Shown here: piece by piece, positions 16,497-25,393 of the stretch
Position numbering within the stretch: position 1 is the first letter of the stretch
Layout of the letters: every line of letters starts with the position of its first letter
Origin: Clostridiales bacterium
GTDB lineage: Bacteria > Bacillota > Clostridia > Oscillospirales > Acutalibacteraceae
DNA: 64,000 nucleotides
Assembly (NCBI GenBank): GCA_021199275.1
Contig: JAJQIJ010000003.1
Span: 1 to 64,000 of the forward strand
Direction of reading: 5' to 3'
Translations under genes and position numbers: made by a program
The notes under the pieces: model-generated
What the model saw: the letters and a program-made list of their open reading frames with translations, nothing else
Told to the model about the DNA's origin: nothing
Databases searched by the model: none

Positions 16497-17330
16497 TTAT
16501 TTGCCGTTTCTGCGTCTTACTATCATCTTGTCAGACGCTTTTTTCTTGTTGCGTGTCTTGTAGCCGAGAGCCGGTTTGCCCCAAGGCGTTACAGGGCCCG
16601 GCCTGCCTATAGGCGATTTGCCTTCGCCGCCGCCGTGCGGGTGGTCGTTCGGGTTCATAACAGAACCGCGGACTGTCGGGCGCCAGCCCATGTTGCGCTT
16701 TCTGCCGGCTTTGCCTATTTTAACGTTTGAATGGTCGGTGTTGCCGACAACGCCAACTGTTGCCATGCAAATACGCGGAACGTTTCTGAGCTCGCCTGAC
16801 GGAAGCCTGAGCAGCGCGTAAGCACCTTCCAGAGCCATAAGCTGCGCGCCATTACCGGCTGCGCGGGCAAGCTGCGCGCCGCGCCCGGGGTAAAGCTCAA
16901 CATTATGAACCATTGTGCCGACCGGAATATTTTCAAGCGGCAGTGCGTTGCCTGTAACTATGTCTGAATTCGGGCCGGAAACAACTGTGTCGCCAACCTT
17001 AAGCCCGTCCGGGGCAATTATATAATTTTTAACGCCGTCTTCATATTGAATAAGCGCTATATTGGCTGAACGGTTGGGGTCATATTCAATGGTCTTGACC
17101 TCTGCCGGAATGTCAAATTTCTGCCTTTTGAAATCAATAATGCGGTATTTTTTTCTGTTTCCGCCGCCCCTGTGGCGAACGGTTATTCTTCCGTAAGAAT
17201 TACGCCCTGACTTTTTGTTTTTGGGCTCCAAAAGCGACCTTTCCGGTGCAACCTTTGACAGAGAAGAATAATTGACAACCGACATGTTCCTTCTTGACGG
17301 CGTAGTCGGTTTGTAATTTTTTATAGCCAT
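16497..17330 (-). CDS. rplB: 50S ribosomal protein L2
   Basis: 277 residues; [20 protein letters not shown], the peptidyl-transferase-side segment [20 protein letters not shown] and the tail [16 protein letters not shown]. It is needed for subunit joining and peptide bond formation. It is 86 bp after rplW; that gap carries an imperfect inverted repeat (GAGGA...TCCTC, 17361-17378). Confidence 0.97.
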   Translation of the reverse strand: MAIKNYKPTTPSRRNMSVVNYSSLSKVAPERSLLEPKNKKSGRNSYGRITVRHRGGGNRKKYRIIDFKRQKFDIPAEVKTIEYDPNRSANIALIQYEDGVKNYIIAPDGLKVGDTVVSGPNSDIVTGNALPLENIPVGTMVHNVELYPGRGAQLARAAGNGAQLMALEGAYALLRLPSGELRNVPRICMATVGVVGNTDHSNVKIGKAGRKRNMGWRPTVRGSVMNPNDHPHGGGEGKSPIGRPGPVTPWGKPALGYKTRNKKKASDKMIVRRRNGK

Positions 17331-17416
17331 TTCTTATTTCTCCTTTCCGAATAACTTTGCGAGGAAATGGCTCTCCTCATACTTCATCATTCGAAATATT
17401 CAGTTAAATTCTGTTG

Positions 17417-17713
17417 TTACATCATGTCGTTGAAAAATTCAATTTCTTTTGAATCTTCAGTAAGAGTCACAATTGCTTTTTTCCAAGAGGCTGTGTAGCC
17501 CACGTCAGCACCGCGGCGGCGTTTTTGCCCGCGAACATGCATTGTGTTTACTTTCTTAACCTTTGTGCCTGAAAAAACTTCTTCAACAGCTTTTGCTATT
17601 TCTATTTTATTAGCGTCTTTTGCCACCTTGAAAGTATATTTCTTTTCGGCAAGGCCCATCATGGATTCTTCGGTGATGACGGGCTTCAGAATAATGTCCT
17701 GAGCTGTCTTCAT
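17417..17713 (-). CDS. rplW: 50S ribosomal protein L23
   Basis: 98 residues; ILKPVITEESMMGLAEKKYT and VNTMHVRGQKRRRGADVGYT. It is the docking site for trigger factor and SRP at the tunnel exit. Its start shares one base with the rplD stop. Confidence 0.96.
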   Translation of the reverse strand: MKTAQDIILKPVITEESMMGLAEKKYTFKVAKDANKIEIAKAVEEVFSGTKVKKVNTMHVRGQKRRRGADVGYTASWKKAIVTLTEDSKEIEFFNDMM

Positions 17714-18336
17714 TATGCATATACCTCCTCAATCTTTTTGGCGGCGTCTTTCAAAACGACGAAGCTGTTGCAGTTGAGAATGTCATAAACGCAAAGTGTG
17801 CCGACTGTTCTTACCTTAACGCCCTCTATGTTACGTGCGCTTTTATAAATAATGTCATTATTTTCAGCAAGAACTATAAGAGTCTTTTTGCCTGTCTTTA
17901 ACTTTTCAAGCATTGACGCAACCGGCTTTGTTTTGATTTCGTCAAACTGCATTTTGTTTACAACAATCATTTCGGAAGCGGCAACTTTAGATGAAAGAGC
18001 CGACTTCATTGCAAGTCTTTTTACTTTCTTATTTATATTTACCTTATATTTTCTTGGCTTCGGGCCGAGAGCTACGCCGCCGTGGGTCCACTGCGGTGAG
18101 CGTGTTGAGCCCTGGCGCGCACGCCCCGTTCCTTTTTGCCGCCATGGCTTTGCGCCGCCGCCTGAAACTTCCGAACGGGTGAGAGTTGACTGTGTGCCCT
18201 GGCGTTGCGCCGCAAGATAGCTGACAACAGCAAGGTGCATTGCATTTTCGTTTGGTTCGATTCCGAACACGGAATCTGCAAGTTCCAATTTAGATGTTTT
18301 TTTGCCTTCCTGGTTATAAACCTGAACCTGTGCCAT
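17713..18336 (-). CDS. rplD: 50S ribosomal protein L4
   Basis: 207 residues; the tunnel loop contains GGGAKPWRQKGTGRARQGST and RSPQWTHGGVALGPKPR. In gammaproteobacteria free L4 represses the S10 operon at its leader. The structured leader upstream of rpsJ makes this worth testing here. Confidence 0.97.
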   Translation of the reverse strand: MAQVQVYNQEGKKTSKLELADSVFGIEPNENAMHLAVVSYLAAQRQGTQSTLTRSEVSGGGAKPWRQKGTGRARQGSTRSPQWTHGGVALGPKPRKYKVNINKKVKRLAMKSALSSKVAASEMIVVNKMQFDEIKTKPVASMLEKLKTGKKTLIVLAENNDIIYKSARNIEGVKVRTVGTLCVYDILNCNSFVVLKDAAKKIEEVYA

Positions 18337-18357
18337 CTTTTTACTCTCCTTTCCTCG

Positions 18358-18990
18358 TTATGCTTTAACGGAATCGGCTATAACAACGATTCCGCCTTTC
18401 GGGCCGGGAACTGCGCCCTTGATTGCAATTATATTGTTTTCTGAGTCGATTTTTGCAACGGTAAGATTTTGCACCGTTACGGCTTCATGCCCATAATGGC
18501 CGGCCATTTTTCTGCCTTTGAAAACTCTTGACGGACTTGAGCAAGCACCCAGAGAGCCCTGGTGGCGTGCGTTAGGCCCGGTGCCGTGCGATTCGCGCAG
18601 CCTGGAAAAGTTCCAGCGTTTTATTGCGCCGGCAGTTCCGTGGCCCTTTGACGTGCCTTTGACGTCTACCCTGTCGCCCTCTGCAAAAATGTCTGCCTTA
18701 ATGATGTCGCCGACATTCATGCCGGAACAATCTGCCAGGCGGAATTCCCTGAGAACTTTTTTGGGCGCCACATCTGCCTTGGCAAAATGCCCTTTTAAAG
18801 GCTTTTTGAGCTTGTGCACGTTTACATCGCCAAAACCGACCTGAACGGCTTCATAGCCGTCGTTTTCCGTTGTTTTCTTTTGCGTTACTACGCAAGGACC
18901 CGCTTCAACAACAGTTACGGGAATTACTTTTCCGTCTTCTGTGAAAATTTGGGTCATGCCGACTTTTTTACCTATAAGACCTTTGTTCAT
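18358..18990 (-). CDS. rplC: 50S ribosomal protein L3
   Basis: 210 residues; [20 protein letters not shown] at the start and [20 protein letters not shown] in the loop that approaches the peptidyl transferase centre (the site of pleuromutilin and linezolid resistance changes). Normal length. Confidence 0.97.
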   Translation of the reverse strand: MNKGLIGKKVGMTQIFTEDGKVIPVTVVEAGPCVVTQKKTTENDGYEAVQVGFGDVNVHKLKKPLKGHFAKADVAPKKVLREFRLADCSGMNVGDIIKADIFAEGDRVDVKGTSKGHGTAGAIKRWNFSRLRESHGTGPNARHQGSLGACSSPSRVFKGRKMAGHYGHEAVTVQNLTVAKIDSENNIIAIKGAVPGPKGGIVVIADSVKA

Positions 18991-19045
18991 ATTTCTTCCT
19001 CCTTGGTTATTGGTTGGACTTCCAACTTGACCTTAAGTTGACGTC

Positions 19046-19366
19046 TTAAAGCTTGATTTCGATTTCAACACCCGCCGGGAGCTCAAGATTTGTAAGAGCT
19101 TCAACGGTTTTGTTTGACGGCCTTAAAATATCTATAAGTCTCTTGTGCGTTCTTTGCTCAAACTGTTCGCGGCTGTCTTTATATTTGTGCACCGCGCGAA
19201 GAATGGTGACAACCTCTTTTTCAGTGGGAAGCGGAATCGGCCCGCTTACGGTTGCGCCTGTGTTCTTTGCGGTTTCCACAATTTTTTCAGCCGCTTTGTC
19301 AAGCAGTGTGTGGTCATATGCTTTGAGCCTTATACGAATTTTTACCTTGCCTTTGCTTGCTGCCAT
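19046..19366 (-). CDS. rpsJ: 30S ribosomal protein S10
   Basis: 106 residues from ATG 19366, which follows AGGAGGAAAATCAA. The same frame stays open for 98 codons upstream through the leader, but that part matches no S10 and starts before the promoter's predicted start site. [20 protein letters not shown] and [18 protein letters not shown] identify the family. First gene of the operon; S10 also serves antitermination as NusE. Confidence 0.96.
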   Translation of the reverse strand: MAASKGKVKIRIRLKAYDHTLLDKAAEKIVETAKNTGATVSGPIPLPTEKEVVTILRAVHKYKDSREQFEQRTHKRLIDILRPSNKTVEALTNLELPAGVEIEIKL

Positions 19367-19625
19367 TTGATTTTCCTCCTGAGAATTTTTTGAAGCAGCT
19401 ATCGATTTTATCAACCCTGCCGTGTGTTTCAACACCGTTTTTTTTATAACCGAATGAACTGTCATTCGGTAAAATGTGCTGCGGAAAATAAAATTACGAT
19501 TGCCGCCCGATTTGTAAATCGAACATACTCCGCCGAAATTCCCGCCCTCTCGGGGCGCCACCTCCGGCATCAACGCTGCGCGCCTATTTAAAATACATAT
19601 ATATAATATGCTGTAACACACGCGC
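19367..19625 (-). promoter_or_regulatory. Structured 5' leader of the S10 operon
   Basis: About 260 nt separate the predicted start site from rpsJ. It contains an 8-bp perfect stem (CCGAATGA / TCATTCGG, 19450-19469), a 6-bp stem CGATTT/AAATCG (about 19511-19524) and a short GTGTT/AACAC hairpin. None has a T-run on the minus strand, so these are not simple terminators. A regulatory leader that binds L4 or another ribosomal protein is possible; no known motif was recognised. Confidence 0.45.
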
Positions 19626-19631
19626 CTATTT

Positions 19632-19660
19632 ATTATATAAGGTCGGTTAAACATTGTCAA
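19632..19660 (-). promoter_or_regulatory. Consensus sigma-A promoter of the S10-spc-alpha operon
   Basis: Minus-strand TTGACA (19660-19655), 17-bp spacer, TATAAT (19637-19632): an exact consensus match. It shows that the operon is not transcribed only by read-through from a str operon, which is not adjacent here. Confidence 0.85.
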
Positions 19661-19752
19661 GCATTTTTTTGTTTTTTATTAATATTTTTTTCTTGTGTGT
19701 AAATATGTTTGCCAAAAACGCTTTTTTCTGTTGACACGGCTGTAAATTTTCT

Positions 19753-19868
19753 ATAACTTAGGGGGGAATGTCCCCCGCCTCGTAAGGCTTCGGGGCCGAT
19801 TTTTAATCAGCGGTAAACATAATCCCCCGCTGGGGGCGGCAGCGGCAGTCGCACCCACGTTGAATAAC
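19753..19868 (+). repeat. Dispersed intergenic repeat, copy A
   Basis: About 115 bp starting ATAACTTAGG and running to ACGTTGAATAA. The same order of blocks occurs on the minus strand at 23658-23760 (copy B) and 38132-38250 (copy C). Copy A is the most diverged. All three are rich in GC stems and none has a conserved reading frame. It fills much of the 19661-19915 gap between the S10 promoter and the glycosyltransferase gene. Confidence 0.65.
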
Positions 19869-19883
19869 GGGCAAGCCCTTATT
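19863..19883. repeat. REP-like 21-bp hairpin motif, copy 1
   Basis: AATAACGGGCAAGCCCTTATT folds as AATAA-(C)-GGGC / GCCC-TTATT. A one-base variant is at 34861-34881, and a looser one (minus strand) near 54600. Confidence 0.4.
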
Positions 19884-19898
19884 GAATAACGCGCCTGC

Positions 19899-19934
19899 AA
19901 AAATGCTTTCGCACATCAGTGCGAAAGCATTTTT
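19899..19934. terminator. Bidirectional terminator overlapping the glycosyltransferase stop
   Basis: 16-bp perfect arms (AAAAATGCTTTCGCAC and its complement) around the loop ATCA. The TGA stop codon (19918-19916) of the gene on the minus strand is inside the loop, so the upstream arm encodes the last five residues. Confidence 0.85.
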
Positions 19935-22087
19935 CTGACTTTTTTCATGAAACGCCGCAGCATTTTGCCCGCTTTTGTTCCGGCAAGCCTGTGCCAGACG
20001 CCTGTTTTTTGCCTTGGCGTACTCTCTTGCGCTTTATATTTTTCCAAAGCAGCGTTTTTTTCTTTAAGCTTTATGTTTTTATTTTTTAAATTGCTGTTTT
20101 TTTCTTTAAGCGCAGCATTTTTTTCTTTTAACGCGCTGATTTTATTTTTATGTGCTTCGCCCATTTTTTCAAGCGCTGCGCTTTGTTTTTTCAGGCTTTT
20201 GAAATTGTTTTCATATTCTTTGTTGATTTCTGTTAACCTGTTTACCCTTTTGCCGTAATAAACGGTTGCGTTATTTATGTGCCCAAGCAGCTGTTCGTAA
20301 GTTAAGAAGCCCGTTTCGCTGTCTATTTCAGTCAGATTTTTATAAATTATGTCGCTGCCAAGTTCAGCTGTAAGCCAGCCCCTTACGGCGCTGAACTGCT
20401 TGTTATTTTTACCCAGCACAACATTCTGGCTGTAAAGCGTGTCAGTCTGTGTGCCGGGAAGATATTGCAAAATAAGCGAAGGCCTTGCAAGCACTGTTTG
20501 CACGCCGTTTAACAAGCCCATGGCGTTTAGCCATATGTCGTCTGCGCTGGGGCAAATTTGCATAAAGGTTTCCTTGTCAAAAAGCCTTTCGTTGAGCAGA
20601 TGCGGCGGGTAAAGCGTGCCTGCGCCGCTTGTGGCAAAAAACTGGGTTGACGGCATAAGATTATTTGCTCTGTATTCCTTAAGCCAATATTCATAGGGCA
20701 ATATCTTTTTTTCATAAGGGTTAACGGTAATAACATGCGCACGCATTGCCGAAACACAGTTTGGAAAATGCATGTAAGAATTATAAAGCCATTCTATCAT
20801 GCGCTTTGGGTAAACCAAATCATCGTCAACCGTTATTACAATACTGTTTGGATATTCTTTCATTGTGTAATAATATTTTTTATGAGAAAAGAGATTATCG
20901 CAAAAGCGGATTTCAACCTTGCCATGCCGCTGCTGTTCAAGCAGCTCTGCCGGCAAATCAGCTTCCCTGTTTTCAAAATCAGACTCTGCAAGCCACAGCA
21001 AAATTAAATCTGCCTTTTTAGTCTGGCGGCACATATTTTCAATAACATTATGTATTGTTGAAATACGCGCCGGGTATGTGGTAAGCGAAACTATTATTCT
21101 GCCGTCCGGCAATTGTGCATTTTCAAAATTGCTGTGCGTTTTTATATAATTATATGCCTGGTACTGCGGGCCCACTTCGTTAGCGCTTAAATTATCAAGC
21201 GGCGGTGTGTTAAACGCTTTGTGCACATGTTGGCAAAAACGCCCGGCGCTTTCGTTGCGCATGTCTTTGCAATAATTTTTAAAAGCAAAACAATAATTGC
21301 TTACCGCAAAGCGGTAAACCGCAGTGGAAATTTCATTAAACCAGCCCAAAGTCTGCGCCTGCTTTAACGTGCTTTCAACCGCAAAGGCAACATTGTCAAG
21401 GTTTTTAGTCTTGCCTGATGAAATGCTGCCGGCATGGTTTACCCTGTAATACATAAGGCTTTCGTTTATAACGGCTATTTTTTGGGCGGCAGCCACGCTG
21501 AGCGCAGAAAAAGTGATGTCGTTAGTTGAGCTGATTTCGTCAAACCTAAACGGCAGTTCTTTTACAAACCGGGCCCTGAAAAGCTTATTCCACGGGGCAA
21601 CGTTTACCACGCTCATTATGTTTACAGGAAAATCGCGATAGCTGAAAACGCGCTCTTCACTGCCAATTGCTTTAAGATTAAAGCCTGACTTGAATTTTGT
21701 GTTTTCTAAATTGTCATTTTCAAATGTATAGCCGTTAAAAGCCACTATGTCCGCGCCTGTAACGCGCGCCCTGTTTATGGCTTTTTCAAGAAGAAATTTG
21801 TCTGCAACATCGTCTGAATCGAAAAAATAAAGGAAATCGCCCTGTGCGACTTCAATGCCCCTGTTTCGCGCACCGCCCGCGCCGCAATGTTCAACCGTAA
21901 AATATTTAAGCCTGCTGTCTTCATTTGCATATTTTTCAAGTATATTAAGCGAATCGTCTGTTGAAGAGTCGTTTATGCAAATAACTTCAATGTCTTGCAG
22001 GCTTTGCCCCAACAGGCTTTGCAGGCATTCGTCCAAATATTGTTGGGTGTTGTAAACAGGCACTATAACGGACGCACAGGGTTTCAT
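19916..22087 (-). CDS. Two-domain glycosyltransferase with C-terminal coiled coil
   Basis: 723 residues. Residues 5-110 are a GT-A family 2 domain (VIVPVYNTQQYLDECL; nucleotide/metal motif FDSDD at 89-93, with GARNRG before it). About 330-600 form a second glycosyltransferase-like domain (GRIIVSLTTYPARISTIHN; metal-type VDDDLVYP at 420-427). About 625-700 is a Lys/Glu/Asn-rich coiled coil made of repeated ALKEKN units, then a basic tail. No membrane segment is seen. It probably adds sugars to a cell-surface polymer; the substrate is unknown. It has its own promoter (22299-22327) and terminator, so it is a single-gene unit. Confidence 0.8.
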   Translation of the reverse strand: MKPCASVIVPVYNTQQYLDECLQSLLGQSLQDIEVICINDSSTDDSLNILEKYANEDSRLKYFTVEHCGAGGARNRGIEVAQGDFLYFFDSDDVADKFLLEKAINRARVTGADIVAFNGYTFENDNLENTKFKSGFNLKAIGSEERVFSYRDFPVNIMSVVNVAPWNKLFRARFVKELPFRFDEISSTNDITFSALSVAAAQKIAVINESLMYYRVNHAGSISSGKTKNLDNVAFAVESTLKQAQTLGWFNEISTAVYRFAVSNYCFAFKNYCKDMRNESAGRFCQHVHKAFNTPPLDNLSANEVGPQYQAYNYIKTHSNFENAQLPDGRIIVSLTTYPARISTIHNVIENMCRQTKKADLILLWLAESDFENREADLPAELLEQQRHGKVEIRFCDNLFSHKKYYYTMKEYPNSIVITVDDDLVYPKRMIEWLYNSYMHFPNCVSAMRAHVITVNPYEKKILPYEYWLKEYRANNLMPSTQFFATSGAGTLYPPHLLNERLFDKETFMQICPSADDIWLNAMGLLNGVQTVLARPSLILQYLPGTQTDTLYSQNVVLGKNNKQFSAVRGWLTAELGSDIIYKNLTEIDSETGFLTYEQLLGHINNATVYYGKRVNRLTEINKEYENNFKSLKKQSAALEKMGEAHKNKISALKEKNAALKEKNSNLKNKNIKLKEKNAALEKYKAQESTPRQKTGVWHRLAGTKAGKMLRRFMKKVRKMLSH

Positions 22088-22298
22088 ATAAGCTTCTCCT
22101 TACTATTTGCGATGTAAACTTGAATTCAGATTCAGCACACCAAGTCGGCATTGAAAATTTTTTTCTTTCAAAACCAAACCGTAGCCGCAAAATTTACGCG
22201 CGATTTAATCAAAAAAATACGGCGTAATTTCATATTTGCAAATGAATCACCGTTTTAAGCATTTTCAATAAGCGCAATAAATGTAAATAATTAATAAA

Positions 22299-22327
22299 AT
22301 GTTAACACAAAATGCCTGTTTTGTCAA
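22299..22327 (-). promoter_or_regulatory. Promoter of the glycosyltransferase gene
   Basis: Minus-strand TTGACA (22327-22322), 17 bp, TAACAT (22304-22299). The roughly 200-nt leader to the ATG holds no other gene that I can see. Confidence 0.65.
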
Positions 22328-22372
22328 CTGCCGCGCTGAAATTTATGACTCAATAAAATCTCCGCCGGCGCT

Positions 22373-23587
22373 TTATTGCGTATATTCAAGCATTGTTTGC
22401 GCAAAAATCGCATAGCCCTTGAGCGGGTTATTTACAATAACATGCGTTATGGCGCCCACAAGTCGGCCGTTTTGAATAATAGGGGTGCCGCTCATGCCCT
22501 GAACTATGCCACCTGTTTTTTCAATTAACTCTTCATCGGTAATTTTTATTACCATGTTTTTGGCGTCGTCATTATATGAAATTTTTGTTATTTCTATTGA
22601 ATAAACGGCGGGCGTTTCACCGTCTATAGTGCATATTATTTGTGCAAAGCCCTTTTCAACTTCCTGCTTCATAGCCACTTCATATTCAAAACAGTCTGAC
22701 ATGTCAAGTGAAGTGCTGTATGCGCCGTATACCCCCTGCTGCGTGTTTTGGTCAATACTTGCCAACACTGTGCTTAAAAATTCGCAGTTTAAAGACCCGG
22801 TTTCGTCTGAAGTTGATTTGCTGACAGACGTTATTTTTGCTTCAACCGCCTGCCCTTTCAGCAGTGGCATTATTTCGCCGGTGTCTACGTCTGTAACAGG
22901 GTGGCCGAGAGCCGCAAAGCTGCCCGTAAGTTCGTTAAAAAAAGTAATGGTGCCAATGCCCGCAGTGGAATCGCGCACCCAAATGCCGGCTTTATAGCAG
23001 CCCTCTCTTGCAGAATAAACAGGCGTAAGCGTAAGTGAAATATAGCTGCCGTCTCTTTGCACGGTTATTTCATAGCTGCTGCCGTTATTGTCATTAAGCA
23101 TGGCTTCAACATCATCTGACGAATAGATGCGCACGGAATTTATAGAAACAATTACATCGCCCACCTCAAGCCCGGCGTCCTTGGCGGGGTTTACGGTTTG
23201 GCCGTCTGTTTCAATGTCTTTTGTGCCCACAACTATTACGCCGTCTGTGTAAAGCTTTATGCCAAAGGGCTTGCCTGACACTTTAACAACCTGCCGTTCT
23301 GTGCTGGTAACTTCGCTGCTTTTTACGGGAATTATGCCAAACAGCATAAGCTCGCTTTCAGCGGTGCCCACGCTTTCGGCGCTTTGAAAGTCAACGCTTT
23401 CATCTGTTTGAGCCGACAGGCTGTAAATTTTAGCGAAACTGATTTTTGCCGCCGAATTTACAACCGCATAGCTGTCAGGCAGCAGTGATTGCCCAAGTGC
23501 AACAAGCACAAAAACAACCGCTGTCAGCACGGCTAAAAACATGTCTGAAATTCTTATTGCCCTTTTTAAAATCCGGGCGTTTAGCAT
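22373..23587 (-). CDS. spoIVB: SpoIVB peptidase (sigma-K checkpoint serine protease)
   Basis: 404 residues from ATG 23587, chosen for AGGTGA 6 nt upstream. One membrane helix (about 16-33) is followed by a PDZ domain (about 115-190: GLEVGDVIVSINSVRIYSSD) and a peptidase S55 domain with His229 (ALGHPVTDVDTG) and Ser366 (QGMSGTPIIQNG). In B. subtilis the protease is secreted from the forespore and activates pro-sigma-K processing. Some Clostridia lack that checkpoint, so its target here is not certain. Single gene; no operon partner. Confidence 0.93.
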   Translation of the reverse strand: MLNARILKRAIRISDMFLAVLTAVVFVLVALGQSLLPDSYAVVNSAAKISFAKIYSLSAQTDESVDFQSAESVGTAESELMLFGIIPVKSSEVTSTERQVVKVSGKPFGIKLYTDGVIVVGTKDIETDGQTVNPAKDAGLEVGDVIVSINSVRIYSSDDVEAMLNDNNGSSYEITVQRDGSYISLTLTPVYSAREGCYKAGIWVRDSTAGIGTITFFNELTGSFAALGHPVTDVDTGEIMPLLKGQAVEAKITSVSKSTSDETGSLNCEFLSTVLASIDQNTQQGVYGAYSTSLDMSDCFEYEVAMKQEVEKGFAQIICTIDGETPAVYSIEITKISYNDDAKNMVIKITDEELIEKTGGIVQGMSGTPIIQNGRLVGAITHVIVNNPLKGYAIFAQTMLEYTQ

Positions 23588-23657
23588 ATATATCACCTGC
23601 CATGGCATTTGATGCCCAAACGCCAAGCATTATTTCATAAGAGCCTGCCGGTAATCA

Positions 23658-23760
23658 GCCGACGGCAAGCTGCGCCGCAACGGGAGATTGTACTCACCGC
23701 TCCTTCAAAATCGGACCCCGCCGCCAGTAGAGGCGGTGGACATTTCTTACCTAAGTTATT
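23658..23760 (-). repeat. Dispersed intergenic repeat, copy B
   Basis: Reading the minus strand from 23760: ATAACTTAGG, then CCGCC-TCTACT-GGCGG (perfect 5-bp stem), TCCGATTTTGAAGGAGCGG and GTGAGTACAATCTCCCG. The last blocks match copy C almost base for base. It occupies most of the gap between spoIVB and the small membrane-protein gene. Confidence 0.7.
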
Positions 23761-23837
23761 ATTGCCCATAATATTTGTTTAAGCAATAAAAATTTTGGCA
23801 GAAAATAAAAAAATTCGTTTTTTTGCTTCTTTTAGTC

Positions 23838-23863
23838 CTAATATTTGTACAGTTAAATATTAG
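23838..23863. promoter_or_regulatory. Inverted repeat just upstream of a promoter
   Basis: CTAATATTT and AAATATTAG form perfect 9-bp arms around 8 bp, ending 3 bp before the -35 box of the promoter at 23867. Its symmetry suits an operator or activator site. Confidence 0.4.
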
Positions 23864-23866
23864 TTG

Positions 23867-23894
23867 TTGATTTGAATTTTATTTTTTGTAAAAT
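23867..23894 (+). promoter_or_regulatory. Promoter of the small membrane-protein gene
   Basis: TTGATT (23867-23872), 16 bp, TAAAAT (23889-23894). Confidence 0.5.
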
Positions 23895-23949
23895 GAAATT
23901 AAAGGGGCAACCCAAAAGCGAAAAAAACATTTTAAAAGGAGAATTAATT

Positions 23950-24228
23950 ATGAAAAGGACTTTAGGTTTTATTGCATTGTCAGCAGCTATTTTAGCGGTG
24001 GGGTTTTTGGCTATGTCGCTGCCGTTTCACCTGTTCAGCGAACTTACGCCGGGGCAAATGCGTGGGTTGTGGATTTTTGAATTTGTGGCTTATTTTTTGA
24101 TTGTGGGCATATGCCTTTCTGCGGCTGAAAAGAGATATATAAAAAGAAAATCTGCCGCACGCAAAAACAAAGCCGAAAAAGAAAGCGCAGCCGTAAAAGG
24201 CGAACAAAATTATGACGCGGCGGCATAG
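23950..24228 (+). CDS. Small two-helix membrane protein of unknown function
   Basis: 92 residues from ATG 23950, which follows AAAAGGAGAATTAATT. Two hydrophobic segments (about 4-25 and 38-57) are followed by a strongly charged Lys/Arg/Glu tail (about 60-92), so both ends probably face the cytoplasm. No family is recognised. It is the only plus-strand gene between 3.8 and 31.7 kb and stands alone between its own promoter and a terminator. Confidence 0.6.
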   Translation: MKRTLGFIALSAAILAVGFLAMSLPFHLFSELTPGQMRGLWIFEFVAYFLIVGICLSAAEKRYIKRKSAARKNKAEKESAAVKGEQNYDAAA

Positions 24229-24300
24229 CTGCGAAAGGCGAACGGCGAAGCTAAGCTTTTCTTTTTTTTAACGCCTTGCCTAAAAGACGTCATTGGCAAT

Positions 24301-24339
24301 AAAAACACCCTGCAAGACCTTTCCTGCAGGGTGTTTTTT
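24301..24339. terminator. Bidirectional terminator
   Basis: AAAAACACCCTGCA (24301-24314) pairs perfectly with TGCAGGGTGTTTTT (24325-24338). It separates the plus-strand gene ending 24228 from the minus-strand gene ending 24425. Confidence 0.8.
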
Positions 24340-24424
24340 AAATAGGGGGCAATGCCCCGCCATTGAATAATAGCTTGAAAGTCATTAAACGCTGCAAGCG
24401 GCAAGCAACAGCCGCTGCCGTTAA

Positions 24425-25303
24425 TCAATAGGAAACAGCAGAACCTGACGGCGGCAAACCTGAGCCGACCGCCCCGGCTGGGCATAATTTTGAAACGTAT
24501 TTTTCAAATACTTTAATTCCGACAAGCACACAGCTAAAGCCTATAACTGCGCCCATTGCAATGTCAGACAGATAATGCGCGCCCATAACAAGCCGCGTAA
24601 CGCCGACAATGGCGGTATATATAAACGCACCCGCACAACACAGCCGCGCGTGCCTTTCCCATTTGCAAAACGCTGCGGGAAACAGCATTATAAGAAAGCT
24701 CATTGCCGCGCCCGCAGTGTGCCCTGACGGAAAAGATTTGTTGCCGTTGAGCCCATTTGGAATATACCAAGCAGTAAACGCGTCATAACTGCCGGCTGCC
24801 AATAAATCGCGAAAGCGAACTCTGCCCCACAAATATTTCAAACATTCCACAAGGGAAAGCTGCACCGCCATAACAGCAACGCCTATTACGGCAAGCGCCG
24901 TAAGTATTTTTTTATATTCGCCCGGCACATTTATGTATTTAAATACAAAAAGCAGCACAATGCCGAAGCCTATGCCCCACACAATGCCATATGCCGTTTT
25001 AAAGTCGCCGGTAAAGAAATATTTTGAAATATAATAGCCCAAATATGCAGAGCCGCCCATTTCAAGCAGCAAACCCGCCGCCCTTGCCACACGTTTTTCG
25101 CAAAAATAAAACAGCACTGCCCCGGCAAGCGGGCAAATTAAACGGCACGGAATTTCACCGGTGTAATAAAACCACACGGCAACGGGGTTTTCGGGGCTGT
25201 TGAGCGCAATGTCAAGCTGCAAGTCTGCAAACGCGCCTGCAATCAGCGCCGCTGCGCAAAAAGCATAAAAGAAAATTATAAAGCCTTTGTATTTTTTTAT
25301 CAT
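24425..25303 (-). CDS. PAP2-family membrane phosphatase
   Basis: 292 residues from ATG 25303 (GGGGTGAG upstream); the open frame 13 codons further lacks a site. Six or more hydrophobic helices. The three phosphatase motifs are seen: KYLWGRVRFRD (motif 1), FPSGHTAGAAMS (motif 2) and GVTRLVMGAHYLSDI (motif 3 with the nucleophile-side His). Such enzymes remove phosphate from lipid phosphates such as undecaprenyl diphosphate or phosphatidic acid. It is 90 bp downstream of plsY, which makes a lipid-related role reasonable. Confidence 0.88.
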   Translation of the reverse strand: MIKKYKGFIIFFYAFCAAALIAGAFADLQLDIALNSPENPVAVWFYYTGEIPCRLICPLAGAVLFYFCEKRVARAAGLLLEMGGSAYLGYYISKYFFTGDFKTAYGIVWGIGFGIVLLFVFKYINVPGEYKKILTALAVIGVAVMAVQLSLVECLKYLWGRVRFRDLLAAGSYDAFTAWYIPNGLNGNKSFPSGHTAGAAMSFLIMLFPAAFCKWERHARLCCAGAFIYTAIVGVTRLVMGAHYLSDIAMGAVIGFSCVLVGIKVFEKYVSKLCPAGAVGSGLPPSGSAVSY

Positions 25304-25393
25304 AAGCTCACCCCTGTTTGTCTTTGGCAGTGCGCCCGGCAAAAGCCCTTTTTCAAGCGCAGCGCAAAGCCGGCGTTAAATTTTTTTTGAAAG

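Noticed and set aside
19367..19660. 98-codon N-terminal extension of rpsJ
   Set aside because: It begins upstream of the predicted transcription start, matches no S10 protein, and a strong AGGAGG site precedes the normal start at 19366.
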